A stretch of DNA of 45,063 nt from an uncultured Prevotella sp. (GTDB taxonomy: Bacteria; Bacteroidota; Bacteroidia; Bacteroidales; Bacteroidaceae). The notes beneath the pieces were generated by a model. The model had not been told where the DNA came from. It saw nothing but the letters and a program-made list of their open reading frames with translations, and ran no database searches. Of the stretch, positions 7,229 through 16,479 are shown piece by piece. How positions within the stretch are numbered: the stretch's first letter is position 1; each line of letters begins with the position of its first letter. A program made the position numbers and the translations under genes. Location of the stretch: positions 1 to 45,063 of the forward strand of contig CAMVJQ010000016.1 in NCBI GenBank assembly GCA_947167845.1, in the 5' to 3' direction.

Positions 7229-9763
7229 ATGACAAGCCAATTTTCACCCAAGGTATCCGAAATACTCGCCTATTCCAGAGAGGAGGCTGCGAGATTGGCC
7301 AGTCGCTCAGTAGGGCCGGAGCATCTGCTGCTGGGACTGCTGAGAATGAATGAGGGGCCCGTCATCGACGTGTTCCACCGATTGAACTTGGATTTACAAT
7401 CTGTCAAGACGGAACTGGAGAACAAGGTGCGCGAGGACGAGATAAGACGCCCTATCTACACCAGCGAACTGGTGCTGAATGAAAAGGCGAGCAATATCCT
7501 GAAACTCGCTGTGCTTGAGGCACGTATACAGAGGACAACAAAAGTAGACGAACAACATCTGTTGCTGGCTATCCTGCACGATTCAGTCAACAACGGAGCC
7601 AAACAAGTATTAGAACTGAACAACATGAATTATGAAGACGCTATGGCGATGCTCCGCTCGCCACGACAGAGTGGCATCACCAATGGTATAGGACTGCCCG
7701 ACGAAGACGAGGAAGAGTTCGAGGAAACCGCCGGCAAAGGTGGCTCATCAGCACGAAAGGGCTCGTCGACCACTGCCACACAACAGAAGGAGTCAAAGAC
7801 CCCCGTACTCGACACCTTCGGCACCGACCTGACGCTGGCTGCCGCCGAAGGCAAACTGGACCCCTGCGTGGGGCGCGAGAAGGAAATCCAGCGCGTGATA
7901 GAGATTCTGGGGCGCCGCAAGAAGAACAACCCCATCCTGATCGGCGAGCCGGGCGTGGGAAAGAGTGCCATTGTGGAGGGACTGGCCCAGCAGATAGCCA
8001 ATCACCACACCAGTCCAATGCTGTTCGGAAAGCGCATTTACACGCTCGATATGACAGGCGTGGTGGCTGGCACGAAGTATCGCGGGCAGTTCGAGGAGCG
8101 CCTGAAGGCACTGATGAAGGAGATAGAGGCCAATCCCGATGTCATCGTGTTCATCGACGAGATACACACACTCATCGGTGCGGGCTCGACACCCGGCTCT
8201 ATGGATGCCGCCAACATTCTGAAACCCGCTCTGGCACGAGGCACCATACAGTGTATAGGCGCAACGACGCTCGACGAATACCGCAACTCCATCGAGAAAG
8301 ACGGCGCACTGGAGCGACGCTTCCAGAAAGTACAGGTGGAGCCAACCACCAACGAGGAGACGCTGCAGATACTTCGCAACATCAAAGACCGCTACGAGCA
8401 CCATCACCACGTGACATTCACGGACGAGGCGCTCAAGGCGTGTGTCAAATTGACAGACCGCTATGTCACAGACCGCTTCATGCCTGACAAAGCCATCGAC
8501 GCGCTCGACGAGACGGGGTCGCGCGTACATCTTACTAATGCGCAGATACCACCGGAGATCGCAGAGACAGAAAAGGAGATAGCCCACGTGAAGGAGCGCA
8601 AGAATGCAGCCGTGAAGAACCAGAACTTCGAACTGGCAGCAGGCTATCGCGACCGTCAGACAAGACTGGAGGCGGAACTGAAAGCCCTCAACGAGAAATG
8701 GCAGAACGGCGAGACGGAGGAGCGACAACTGGTGACGGACGAACAGGTGGCTGAAGTGGTGTCGATGATGACAGGCGTGCCCGTTCAGCGGCTGGCTGAG
8801 CAGGAGGGCATCCGACTGAAGGGAATGGCCCAGGAACTGAAGGGCGCCGTCATCGCTCAGGACAAGGCTATCGACAAGATGGTGCGAGCCATCCAGCGCA
8901 ACCGCGTGGGGCTGAAGGAGCCCAACCACCCGATAGGCGTGTTTATGTTCCTGGGGCCGACAGGTGTCGGCAAGACCTATCTGGCGAAGAAACTGGCTGA
9001 GTTTATGTTCGGCAGTAGCGACGCACTCATCCGCATCGACATGAGCGAATATACCGAGAGTTTCAACACCTCAAGGCTGATAGGTGCGCCTCCGGGCTAC
9101 GTGGGCTATGAGGAAGGCGGACAATTGACGGAGCGCGTGCGCCGCCACCCCTACTCCATCGTGCTGCTCGACGAGATAGAAAAAGCACATCCGAACGTGT
9201 TCAACCTCCTGCTGCAAGTGCTCGACGAAGGGCGGCTGACGGACGGCAACGGCCGATTCGTGGACTTCCGCAACACGGTGATCATCATGACGTCAAATGC
9301 CGGTACGCGCCAGTTGAAGGACTTCGGGCGCGGCGTGGGCTTCAACTCCGCCGGCAGCAGCGCGCTGATGCTCAACGAGCAGGACAAGGAGCACGCACGC
9401 AGCATCGTGCAGAAGGCACTCTCGAAGCAGTTCTCCCCAGAATTTCTCAACCGTCTGGACGAGATCATCACCTTCGACCAACTCGACCTGGAAGCCATTA
9501 AGCAAATCATCGACATCGAACTGAAGGGGCTCTATCAGCGCATCGGGCAGATCGGCTATAAGATAGACCTCTCGGACGAAGCCAAGGAGTTTGTGGCGAC
9601 GAAAGGCTATGACGTGCAGTTTGGCGCCCGCCCGCTGAAGCGCGCCATCCAGAATTACATCGAGGACGGCATCAGCGACTTGATTGTCAACGGCAACCTG
9701 AGTCCCGGCGACACAATCCACATCAACAAGAAGGAAGACAAAGAAGAGTTAGCGTTTTGCTAA
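7229..9763 (+). CDS. clpC: ClpC-type AAA+ unfoldase (Clp protease ATP-binding subunit)
   Basis: The 844-residue Hsp100 unfoldase would feed proteins into ClpP. It has a Clp N-domain (about 1-145, two repeats: [20 protein letters not shown] and [20 protein letters not shown]), an acidic then Ser/Lys-rich linker (about 148-190) and a first AAA+ module with GEPGVGKSA near residue 238 and Walker [16 protein letters not shown]-type coiled coil (about 447-487) marks ClpC rather than ClpA or ClpB. The second AAA+ module has GPTGVGKT near residue 577. The loop GVGFNS fits the ClpP-docking [LIV]GF tripeptide. The length is normal for ClpC. No mcsA/mcsB/ctsR neighbours are present, as is common in Bacteroidetes. 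The last codons form part of a terminator hairpin. Confidence 0.95.
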   Translation: MTSQFSPKVSEILAYSREEAARLASRSVGPEHLLLGLLRMNEGPVIDVFHRLNLDLQSVKTELENKVREDEIRRPIYTSELVLNEKASNILKLAVLEARIQRTTKVDEQHLLLAILHDSVNNGAKQVLELNNMNYEDAMAMLRSPRQSGITNGIGLPDEDEEEFEETAGKGGSSARKGSSTTATQQKESKTPVLDTFGTDLTLAAAEGKLDPCVGREKEIQRVIEILGRRKKNNPILIGEPGVGKSAIVEGLAQQIANHHTSPMLFGKRIYTLDMTGVVAGTKYRGQFEERLKALMKEIEANPDVIVFIDEIHTLIGAGSTPGSMDAANILKPALARGTIQCIGATTLDEYRNSIEKDGALERRFQKVQVEPTTNEETLQILRNIKDRYEHHHHVTFTDEALKACVKLTDRYVTDRFMPDKAIDALDETGSRVHLTNAQIPPEIAETEKEIAHVKERKNAAVKNQNFELAAGYRDRQTRLEAELKALNEKWQNGETEERQLVTDEQVAEVVSMMTGVPVQRLAEQEGIRLKGMAQELKGAVIAQDKAIDKMVRAIQRNRVGLKEPNHPIGVFMFLGPTGVGKTYLAKKLAEFMFGSSDALIRIDMSEYTESFNTSRLIGAPPGYVGYEEGGQLTERVRRHPYSIVLLDEIEKAHPNVFNLLLQVLDEGRLTDGNGRFVDFRNTVIIMTSNAGTRQLKDFGRGVGFNSAGSSALMLNEQDKEHARSIVQKALSKQFSPEFLNRLDEIITFDQLDLEAIKQIIDIELKGLYQRIGQIGYKIDLSDEAKEFVATKGYDVQFGARPLKRAIQNYIEDGISDLIVNGNLSPGDTIHINKKEDKEELAFC

Positions 9764-9775
9764 CTCTTTCTTTTT
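9744..9775 (+). terminator. clpC terminator overlapping its stop codon
   Basis: AAGAGTTAGC (9744-9753) pairs with GCTAACTCTT (9759-9768) around GTTTT, followed by TCTTTTT. The TAA stop (9761-9763) is in the right arm, so the hairpin encodes the final residues. Confidence 0.75.
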
Positions 9776-9783
9776 CGACAAAT

Positions 9784-11694
9784 CTAAAGGTCTTCACACT
9801 CTTTCAGCCAGATGGCAGACGACGCATCACTCGGCATCCGCCAGTCGCCACGAGGCGAAAGGCTCACACTGCCCACCTTCGGCCCGTCAGGCAGACAAGA
9901 GCGCTTGAACTGCTGGCTGAAGAATCTGCGACAGAATGTCAGCAGCCATTTCCTGAGTGTCTCATCAGAATAGGTGCCTGCAAACGCCTTCTGAGCCAAG
10001 ACATATATCTTCTTGGGGCTGAAGCCGTAGCGCAGGAAGTAGTAGATGAAGAAGTCGTGCAGTTCATAAGGACCTACGAGATCCTCCGTCTTCTGCTTAA
10101 TGTTTCCATGCTCATCGGCAGGTGTCAGTTCTGGCGAGATTGGCGTGTCGACGATGTCGAGCAGAATGTCGGTAGCCATCTCTCCAGCGACAAAACTCAC
10201 CAGATAGCGTATCAGCGTCTTGGGAACCCCTGCGTTGACACCATACATCGACATGTGGTCGCCATTGTATGTGGCCCATCCCAATGCCAACTCAGAGAGG
10301 TCGCCTGTTCCGATGACAATGCCGTTGACCTGATTGGCCACATCCATCAGGATCTGTGTGCGCTCGCGGGCCTGACTGTTCTCATAGGTGACATCATGCT
10401 TGCTGATGTCGTGGCCGATGTCCTCAAAGTGCTGCGTCACCGACTTGGCGATGCTAATTTCACGGATTGTCACCCCAAGCGCCTTCATCAGTGCCATCGC
10501 GTTGTTATAGGTGCGGTCAGTGGTGCCGAATCCCGGCATCGTGATGCCGATGATACCCTTACGGTCGAGCCCCAGTTTGTCGAACGTCCTCACGGTGACC
10601 AGCAGTGCCAGTGTGGAGTCGAGGCCGCCGCTGATGCCAATGACGGCCTTGGTGGCGCTGATATGGTAGAGGCGCTTGGCCAGGCCAGCCACCTGTATGT
10701 TCAGGATTTCCTCACAGGATGCCTGCATGTCGTCGGAAGCGGGGATAAACGGATGGGGATCGACCTCACGGACCAGTTCAAAGTCGTGGGGCGTCACAGG
10801 CTTGGCAGCCACCAGACGGGCAGCAGAATGACGCTGCGCGTTGATGAACGTCGTGTTCTGACGACGCTCTGTGCGCAACTTCTCAATGTCGATCTGCGTG
10901 ATTTGCAACTGCGGCTGGAGCGAGAAGCGCTCACCCTCAGCCAGCAGAAGCCCATTCTCGAAAATCATCGCGTTGCCACCATATACCACATCCTGTGTGG
11001 ACTCTCCAAAGCCGCTGCTTGCATAGACGTAGCCACTGATGGTGCGGGCACTCTGCTGAGCCAGAAGGCTGCGCAGATAGCGGTGCTTGCCTATCAACTC
11101 GTCGCTGGCAGAGAGATTGAACACGACGTCGGCTCCTGCCAGCGCAAGGTTGTTGCTGGGAGGAATAGGAGCCCATACATCCTCACAGATCTCCACACCA
11201 AACTTAGCACCATCTCCAGTAGTAAAGACAATCGGCTCAGCACTCACGCAGAGAGAACTGCCAGCCAGATAGATCTCTGACGGATTCAAGTCCTGGGCAG
11301 AAGCGAACCAGCGTTTCTCATAGAACTCCCCATAATTAGGCAGATAGGTCTTGGGGATTACTCCCAGTACGGTGCCCCGCTGAATGACGACAGCACAGTT
11401 ATAAAGCAAGCCGTTGATCACGACAGGCATGCCGATGATGGATACGACATCAATCTTGCGCGTGAAGTCGAGCAGGATCATCAGCCCCTCTTCGGCCTTG
11501 TCGAGCAGCAACTGCTCGCGGAACAAGTCCTGGCAGGTGTAGCCCGTCAGACAAAGTTCCGGAAACACCATCACCTCAACGCCCTTACCCTCAGCCTGAG
11601 CAATCAAACTCTCTATCTGCTGTACATTGTAGTTCACGTCGGCCACCTTGATGGATGGTACCGCTGCGGCAATCTTTATTAATCCATATTTCAT
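9784..11694 (-). CDS. nadE: Glutamine-dependent NAD+ synthetase
   Basis: The 636-residue cytosolic enzyme makes NAD+ from deamido-NAD+, ATP and glutamine, the last step of NAD synthesis. The N-terminal nitrilase-type glutaminase domain shows its triad in FPELCLTGY (Glu), VIPKTYLPNYGEFYE (Lys) and GVEICEDVWAP (Cys). The C-terminal synthetase domain has the PP-loop GISGGLDSTLAL and the GTGDLSELALGWATYNGDHM signature. The length suits the bacterial two-domain form. It is last in the relA-lipoprotein-nadE string, with 13 bp between its ATG and the lipoprotein stop. It converges with clpC. Confidence 0.95.
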   Translation of the reverse strand: MKYGLIKIAAAVPSIKVADVNYNVQQIESLIAQAEGKGVEVMVFPELCLTGYTCQDLFREQLLLDKAEEGLMILLDFTRKIDVVSIIGMPVVINGLLYNCAVVIQRGTVLGVIPKTYLPNYGEFYEKRWFASAQDLNPSEIYLAGSSLCVSAEPIVFTTGDGAKFGVEICEDVWAPIPPSNNLALAGADVVFNLSASDELIGKHRYLRSLLAQQSARTISGYVYASSGFGESTQDVVYGGNAMIFENGLLLAEGERFSLQPQLQITQIDIEKLRTERRQNTTFINAQRHSAARLVAAKPVTPHDFELVREVDPHPFIPASDDMQASCEEILNIQVAGLAKRLYHISATKAVIGISGGLDSTLALLVTVRTFDKLGLDRKGIIGITMPGFGTTDRTYNNAMALMKALGVTIREISIAKSVTQHFEDIGHDISKHDVTYENSQARERTQILMDVANQVNGIVIGTGDLSELALGWATYNGDHMSMYGVNAGVPKTLIRYLVSFVAGEMATDILLDIVDTPISPELTPADEHGNIKQKTEDLVGPYELHDFFIYYFLRYGFSPKKIYVLAQKAFAGTYSDETLRKWLLTFCRRFFSQQFKRSCLPDGPKVGSVSLSPRGDWRMPSDASSAIWLKECEDL

Positions 11695-11707
11695 ATCTAG
11701 TCGTTGT

Positions 11708-11992
11708 TTAAATACCTTCCTTCATGTTTTTCTCTATATTCACATTCCGATTCTCCTCCTGCATCAGGTCTGACTCCTGGGGAATATCAGGCACAACCAT
11801 TACAGACTCGTCCTCGATATCTTCGAGCATCTGCTGACTCTCATCCTCCGCCTTTGGAATGTCATCATGCACTAACGAGTCGGGCACATATTCAACAGGG
11901 CGAAGCACGGGCGGACGATAGATGTAACGCCTACAGCCGACTATAGTCAGCAGCAGCACGACGGCTATAACGGAAGTCAGTAGTCTTCTCAT
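11708..11992 (-). CDS. Small predicted lipoprotein between relA and nadE
   Basis: The 94-residue product has a type II signal peptide: MRRLLTSVIAVVLLLTIVGC, with VGC as lipobox and Cys20 as the lipidated residue. The mature part is short, Arg/Pro-rich (RRYIYRPPVLRPVEYVP) and then acidic (KAEDESQQMLEDIEDES), and is probably disordered. I recognise no domain. It sits 12 bp after relA and 13 bp before nadE, so it is translated from the same message. Reduced codon variety and low complexity make it a less certain gene, but the lipobox and spacing support it. Confidence 0.65.
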   Translation of the reverse strand: MRRLLTSVIAVVLLLTIVGCRRYIYRPPVLRPVEYVPDSLVHDDIPKAEDESQQMLEDIEDESVMVVPDIPQESDLMQEENRNVNIEKNMKEGI

Positions 11993-12004
11993 ACCTTATT
12001 ATAT

Positions 12005-14074
12005 TTAAATTCTCTCCACTTGCTTGACACCCTTGACCGTCCTGAGTTTCTTGATGAGCCCCTCCAGCCGCATGGTGTCGTTGACCATCACCTCCAGATT
12101 GCCGCTGAACAGTCCGTCGTGGGAGTCGATATTGATGGAGCGCAGCACCAACTTCTCGTCCTTGGAAATGATGCTCGTCAGATTATTGACGATGCCGATG
12201 TCGTCATTGCCGATGACACGCAGCGTAATCGAGTACTGCGAGGCCCCTTTCCCACTCCACTTGGCCTTTACGATGCGATAGCCATAACGGCGACGCAGTT
12301 CCGGCGCATTGGGACAGTCGACGCGATGGATCTTGATGCCTCCGTTGATAGTGACGAAGCCGAACACATTGTCGCCATAGATGGGCGAACAGCAGCGTGC
12401 CAACTGATAGTCGATGCCCTTCAGATTACGGTCGATGATGAGCACATCGTCGTTGACGGGCAGATTCAGTCCTGCCTTGGTCTCATCGAGGATGAACTCC
12501 TCTGCGCTGCGGGCCACGTTATCGCCGGTAGGCACCTTCTCCCCCTCCTTTATCTCCAGGTATTTCTCGATGACGGCATTCGTGTCGAGCACGCCTTCGG
12601 CAATGCTCTTATAGAAGTCGCTGACCTCCTTATAGCCCATCTTCTTGATGACATGGAACATCGCCGACTCCTCCATCTCCAACTTGCGGTTCTTGAATTT
12701 CCGCTCGAGCATCTCCTTGGCGAAGAGGCCGTCCTTCACCTGTGTCTCCTTCAGTGCCAGCCTGATCTTCGACTTGGCCCGTGAGGTTTTCACAATCTTG
12801 AGCCATTCCTGACGGGGCTTCTGATTGGTCGAAGTGAGCACCTCCACCTGGTCGCCGCTCTTCAGTTCCTGGCGGATGCTCACCACCTTGCCATTGATGC
12901 GCCCGCCGGTACACTGATTACCCAGTTTTGAGTGGATATGATAGGCAAAGTCGAGCACCGTAGAGCCAAGCGGAAACTTATACAGGTCGCCTTTCGGTGT
13001 GAAGACGAAGACCTCGTCCTCATAGAGATCCATCTTGAACTGGTCCATCGCCTCCAGCCCGTCAGCGCTCTCAAGCATCGTGCGAATACCCGTCAGCCAC
13101 TCGTCGAGCCCCGTCTCTCCTTTCACCCCCTTGTAGCGCCAATGGGCGGCAACGCCTCGCTCGGCTATCTCGTCCATCCGCTCCGTGCGTATCTGCACTT
13201 CCACCCATTTCTGCTCGGGGCCCAGCACCGTGATGTGCAGACTCTCATAGCCATTTGACTTGGGCACAGAGAGCCAGTCGCGCAGACGCTTGGGGTTGGG
13301 CTGATACATGTCGGTCACTATCGAATAGGCCTGCCAGCACTGCATCTTCTCCTGAGCCTCAGGACAGTCGATGATGATGCGGATGGCAAAGAGGTCGTAG
13401 ACGCCCTCGAAGTCGCATTTCTGCTTCTTCATCTTCTGCCAGATGCTGTGGATGGACTTCGTCCGGCCCTTAATATGGCACTTGATGCCTGCGGCCTTCA
13501 CTTTCTCCTCCACAGGCTTGATGAAGCGGTCGATATAGGCATCACGGGAGGCTTTCGTCGCATTGAGTTTCTCACGGATGAGGTAATAGGCATCGTGCTC
13601 GAGATATTTCAGCGACAAGTCCTCCAACTCACTCTTCAACTTGTATAGGCCCAGTTTGTGGGCCAGCGGCGCATAGAGATAAGCAGCCTCCAGACTGACG
13701 GCACGCTTGGCTTCGTCGTCCTGGGAGTCACGGATTTGACGCATCAGGTTCACACGGTCGGCAATCATGATGAGAATCACGCGCATATCCTCGGCAAACG
13801 AGAGGAGCAGATTGCGGAAGTTCTCCGTCTCCACGGCAGGATTCTTCTCGTAGAGTTGGTGGATTCGGTCAAGGCCGTGCAGGATACGGGATACAGACTC
13901 GCCGTATTGAGACTCCACATCCTCCAGGGAAATGTGCCCCGTCTCCAGTTCAGGTATCAGATGGACAGCCTGGATGGCGTCGCCTTTCAGGCCAATCTCC
14001 TCTGTCAGGATCTCTGCTGTCTGAGCGGCCATATTCAGCCTTTCCTCGTATGTAAATGTGAATTCTTTAGCCAT
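12005..14074 (-). CDS. relA: RelA-type (p)ppGpp synthetase, hydrolase domain degenerate
   Basis: The 689-residue long RSH protein makes the stringent-response alarmone ppGpp from GTP/GDP and ATP, usually on starved ribosomes. Order: degenerate HD domain (about 1-150), synthetase (about 190-330: FEGVYDLFAIRIIID, PKSNGYESLHITV, VEVQIRTERMDEIAERG), TGS (DEVFVFTPKGDLYKFPLGS), helical region, zinc-finger-like CCSPIYGDNV and ACT domain at the end. In the hydrolase region the metal-binding His-Asp pair is replaced by Ile40-Pro41 (VHLIPELETG), as in E. coli RelA, so hydrolysis is unlikely. The motif before the synthetase loop is RLRD, the basic type more typical of bifunctional Rel. A separate SpoT/Rel hydrolase is expected elsewhere. 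First gene of its operon. Confidence 0.9.
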   Translation of the reverse strand: MAKEFTFTYEERLNMAAQTAEILTEEIGLKGDAIQAVHLIPELETGHISLEDVESQYGESVSRILHGLDRIHQLYEKNPAVETENFRNLLLSFAEDMRVILIMIADRVNLMRQIRDSQDDEAKRAVSLEAAYLYAPLAHKLGLYKLKSELEDLSLKYLEHDAYYLIREKLNATKASRDAYIDRFIKPVEEKVKAAGIKCHIKGRTKSIHSIWQKMKKQKCDFEGVYDLFAIRIIIDCPEAQEKMQCWQAYSIVTDMYQPNPKRLRDWLSVPKSNGYESLHITVLGPEQKWVEVQIRTERMDEIAERGVAAHWRYKGVKGETGLDEWLTGIRTMLESADGLEAMDQFKMDLYEDEVFVFTPKGDLYKFPLGSTVLDFAYHIHSKLGNQCTGGRINGKVVSIRQELKSGDQVEVLTSTNQKPRQEWLKIVKTSRAKSKIRLALKETQVKDGLFAKEMLERKFKNRKLEMEESAMFHVIKKMGYKEVSDFYKSIAEGVLDTNAVIEKYLEIKEGEKVPTGDNVARSAEEFILDETKAGLNLPVNDDVLIIDRNLKGIDYQLARCCSPIYGDNVFGFVTINGGIKIHRVDCPNAPELRRRYGYRIVKAKWSGKGASQYSITLRVIGNDDIGIVNNLTSIISKDEKLVLRSINIDSHDGLFSGNLEVMVNDTMRLEGLIKKLRTVKGVKQVERI

Positions 14075-14093
14075 TATTCCATAAATTTATGGG

Positions 14094-14101
14094 CAAAGAT
14101 A
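14094..14101 (-). promoter_or_regulatory. relA operon -7 element
   Basis: Minus-strand TATCTTTG, 20 bp upstream of the relA ATG. No matching TTTG at the usual distance. Divergent with the DUF4301 promoter. Confidence 0.5.
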
Positions 14102-14143
14102 CAAATTTCTTTCGATTTATTCGCATTTTTCCAAAAAAGTTCG

Positions 14144-14151
14144 TATTTTTG
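14144..14151 (+). promoter_or_regulatory. DUF4301 gene -7 element
   Basis: TATTTTTG matches TAnnTTTG, 29 bp before the ATG at 14181. No clear -33 box. Confidence 0.5.
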
Positions 14152-14180
14152 CCGTACAATTTTTATTAAATACCAATAAT

Positions 14181-15680
14181 ATGTTATCAGAAAAAGACTT
14201 AAAACAAATCTCTGAGAAGGGAATTACCCCTGAGCAGATTGAGAACCAACTGAATGAGTTTAAGACGGGATTCCCGTTCCTCCGTCTGGAAGCAGCCGCC
14301 AGTATCGGCAATGGCATCATTGCCCCGTCAGAGGCTGAGCGCAAGTCGCTCGTAGAGGCCTGGAACGCTTATAAGGCAGAGGGCAAGCGCGTGGTCAAGT
14401 TTGTGCCTGCCTCAGGTGCTGCCAGCCGCATGTTCAAGAACATGTTTGCCTTCGTCGATGCCGACTATGACGCACCCACAACCGATTTTGAGAAGAAGTA
14501 TTTCGGCGAACTGGAGAAATTCGCCTTCTACGACGCGCTCGACGCTGCCTGCCAGAAGAATCAGGGCAAAGGCATCAAGGCTCTGATTGCAGAGGGCAAC
14601 TACAAGGCTGTGGCCGCCAATATGCTGAAGGCTGAAGGTCTGAACTATGGACAGTTGCCCAAGGGCCTGCTGCTCTTCCACAAGTATGCCGAGGGTCCCC
14701 GCACCCCGATGGAGGAACACCTCGTGGAGGGTGCTCTCTATGCTGCCAGCAACGGTGAGGCGCACGTCCACTTCACCGTCAGCCATGAGCACATGGCGCT
14801 CTTCAAGGCCAAGGTGGCAGAAAAGGCCGACACATTCGCCAAGAAATATGGCATCAAGTATGACATCACTTTCTCCGAGCAGAAGCCCAGCACTGACACC
14901 GTCGCAGCAAATCCCGACAACTCCCCATTCCGCAACGATGACGGTTCGCTGCTGTTCCGCCCAGGCGGCCATGGCGCTCTGATTGAGAATCTGAACGAGA
15001 TAGATGCCGATGTCATCTTCATCAAGAACATTGACAACGTAGTGCCCGATCGTCTGAAGCCCGAGACTGTGGAGTGGAAGCAGGTCATTGCCGGCGTACT
15101 CGTGACACTTCAGAAGAAGGCCTTTGAGTATCTCCACCTGCTCGATGCCGGTGCCACAGATGCCCAGATCGCCGAGATAGCCGCTTTCGTGGAAAAGGAC
15201 CTCTGCATCGCTCCAAAGGGGCAGAAGGTGGATGCCGACTATCTGCGCCGCAAACTGAATCGCCCGATGCGCGTCTGTGGCGTCGTCAAGAATGTCGGCG
15301 AGCCCGGCGGAGGCCCGTTCCTCACCTATAATCAGGATGGGACCGTCTCGCTCCAGATTCTCGAGAGCAGCCAGATTGACACCAACAATGAGGCCTACAT
15401 GAAGATGTTTACACAGGGTACTCATTTCAATCCCGTCGACCTCGTCTGTGCCGTCAAGAACTATAAGGGCGAGCCGTTCAATCTGCCTGATTTCGTAGAC
15501 AAGACCACAGGCTTCATCTCCTCTAAATCGAAAGCCGGTAAAGAACTGAAAGCATTAGAGTTACCAGGATTGTGGAACGGCGCTATGAGCGACTGGTCAA
15601 CGGTCTTTGTCGAAGTACCGCTGGGCACCTTCAATCCAGTGAAGACCGTCAACGACCTGCTGCGCAACCAGCATCAGTAA
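14181..15680 (+). CDS. DUF4301 family protein
   Basis: This 499-residue soluble protein has no signal peptide. The overall sequence matches the Bacteroidetes family DUF4301. It contains the conserved glycine-rich stretch VVKFVPASGAASRMFK near residues 72-90, resembling nucleotide or sugar-phosphate binding loops of nucleotidyltransferase-like folds, and LFRPGGHGALIENLNEIDAD, like the UTP-sugar pyrophosphorylase pattern. An NDP-sugar or nucleotidyl-transfer role is therefore plausible but unproven. It has its own promoter, divergent from relA, and a strong terminator directly after the stop. The length is as expected for the family. Confidence 0.8.
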   Translation: MLSEKDLKQISEKGITPEQIENQLNEFKTGFPFLRLEAAASIGNGIIAPSEAERKSLVEAWNAYKAEGKRVVKFVPASGAASRMFKNMFAFVDADYDAPTTDFEKKYFGELEKFAFYDALDAACQKNQGKGIKALIAEGNYKAVAANMLKAEGLNYGQLPKGLLLFHKYAEGPRTPMEEHLVEGALYAASNGEAHVHFTVSHEHMALFKAKVAEKADTFAKKYGIKYDITFSEQKPSTDTVAANPDNSPFRNDDGSLLFRPGGHGALIENLNEIDADVIFIKNIDNVVPDRLKPETVEWKQVIAGVLVTLQKKAFEYLHLLDAGATDAQIAEIAAFVEKDLCIAPKGQKVDADYLRRKLNRPMRVCGVVKNVGEPGGGPFLTYNQDGTVSLQILESSQIDTNNEAYMKMFTQGTHFNPVDLVCAVKNYKGEPFNLPDFVDKTTGFISSKSKAGKELKALELPGLWNGAMSDWSTVFVEVPLGTFNPVKTVNDLLRNQHQ

Positions 15681-15685
15681 AGACA

Positions 15686-15725
15686 AAAAGCGAATCCCAG
15701 TCAGTGGCGACTGGGATTCGCTTTT
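15686..15725. terminator. Strong bidirectional terminator
   Basis: A perfect 17 bp stem (15686-15702 with 15709-15725; AAAAGCGAATCCCAGTC on the left) with a 6 nt loop, ending in TTTT on one strand and AAAA on the other. It lies between the convergent DUF4301 and TetR genes. Confidence 0.88.
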
Positions 15726-15742
15726 ATGATGCCATCAGACTG

Positions 15743-16360
15743 CTATTCGAAAGTCTCCAGTGTCATCACCCCTTTCCTCGTACAGAGTCCGCGAAGCGAG
15801 ACGAACACGATGTATTTGAAAATGTCCTCGATGCTGTACGCCTTATAGAGTTCCTCCCGCATAATGAATTTCTCAAGCGCGTCAAACATGCGGCTCGTCA
15901 AGTTATAGTCGACGTCCTTACGGAAATATCCTTCTTTCACACCCCGCTCCATAAACTGCACATATTTGCTGTGCACCTTCTGGTTCTCATTGTTCAGATA
16001 GTCCAGCACCAACGGATACTTCGAGAGGTCGGAATAGAAGACGGGATTCGTCATCTTAAACTCCTGCACTTTTATCTTATATACGCGCAGGATAATCTCC
16101 ATCACATTCTTACTCGTCAGGCCGATCAGTTCCATCTGCTGCTTCTTCTGCTGATGATACAGCCGCACGCCCTCATACAGCAACTGCTCCTTGTTCTGGA
16201 AGATCTCATAGAGCGTACGCTTGGAAATCGACAACTGGGCGGCCACATCGTCCATCTTGACCGCCTTGATGCCCTTCTCGGCAAAAGCAGTCATAGCCGT
16301 CTTCAGTATCCGCTGCCTCAAATCTTGCTTATAAGTAGAAATATTTCGTTTTTCTTGCAT
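15743..16360 (-). CDS. TetR/AcrR family transcriptional regulator
   Basis: The 205-residue protein has an N-terminal TetR helix-turn-helix (about 15-60: ILKTAMTAFAEKGIKAVKMD, then DDVAAQLSISKRTLYEIFQN) and a helical ligand-binding C-terminal part with no recognisable effector. These repressors usually control nearby efflux or lipid genes, but the divergent neighbour here is the malic enzyme and the convergent one DUF4301, so its target is unclear. ATG 16360 was chosen: the in-frame start 30 bp upstream lies beyond the -7 element TAACTTTG (16386-16379) and could not be in the transcript. Confidence 0.85.
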   Translation of the reverse strand: MQEKRNISTYKQDLRQRILKTAMTAFAEKGIKAVKMDDVAAQLSISKRTLYEIFQNKEQLLYEGVRLYHQQKKQQMELIGLTSKNVMEIILRVYKIKVQEFKMTNPVFYSDLSKYPLVLDYLNNENQKVHSKYVQFMERGVKEGYFRKDVDYNLTSRMFDALEKFIMREELYKAYSIEDIFKYIVFVSLRGLCTRKGVMTLETFE

Positions 16361-16378
16361 AATCTTGCAATTTGGCTG

Positions 16379-16402
16379 CAAAGTTAGCAAATAAATTACA
16401 AA
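16379..16402 (-). promoter_or_regulatory. TetR gene promoter
   Basis: Minus-strand TTTG (16402-16399), 12 bp, TAACTTTG (16386-16379). It ends 18 bp from the ATG. The short spacing is the same as at clpC and the NUDIX gene. Confidence 0.55.
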
Positions 16403-16430
16403 TCAGAGGTCATAATTCAGGAATTTTATG

Positions 16431-16438
16431 TAATTTTG
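16431..16438 (+). promoter_or_regulatory. maeB -7 element
   Basis: TAATTTTG, 41 bp upstream of the maeB ATG. No TTTG at 19-21 bp. The regulator and maeB promoters diverge within about 50 bp, so the TetR protein could control both. Confidence 0.5.
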
Positions 16439-16479
16439 CGCCAAATTGCAAATTCATATAGTAATACAAGTAGATTTTT

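Noticed and set aside
7092..8000. gyrA quinolone-resistance change
   Set aside because: Ser85 (the main site) is the sensitive-type residue; Gly89 may be the group's normal residue, so no resistance claim is made.
7793..8929. Minus-strand frame of 378 codons opposite clpC
   Set aside because: Shadow of the AAA+ region of clpC.
9757..11280. Long plus-strand open frame (507 codons) opposite nadE
   Set aside because: It is the antisense shadow of nadE; the product has no domain and is rich in Arg/His/Leu mirror patterns, while the minus strand encodes a complete NAD synthetase.
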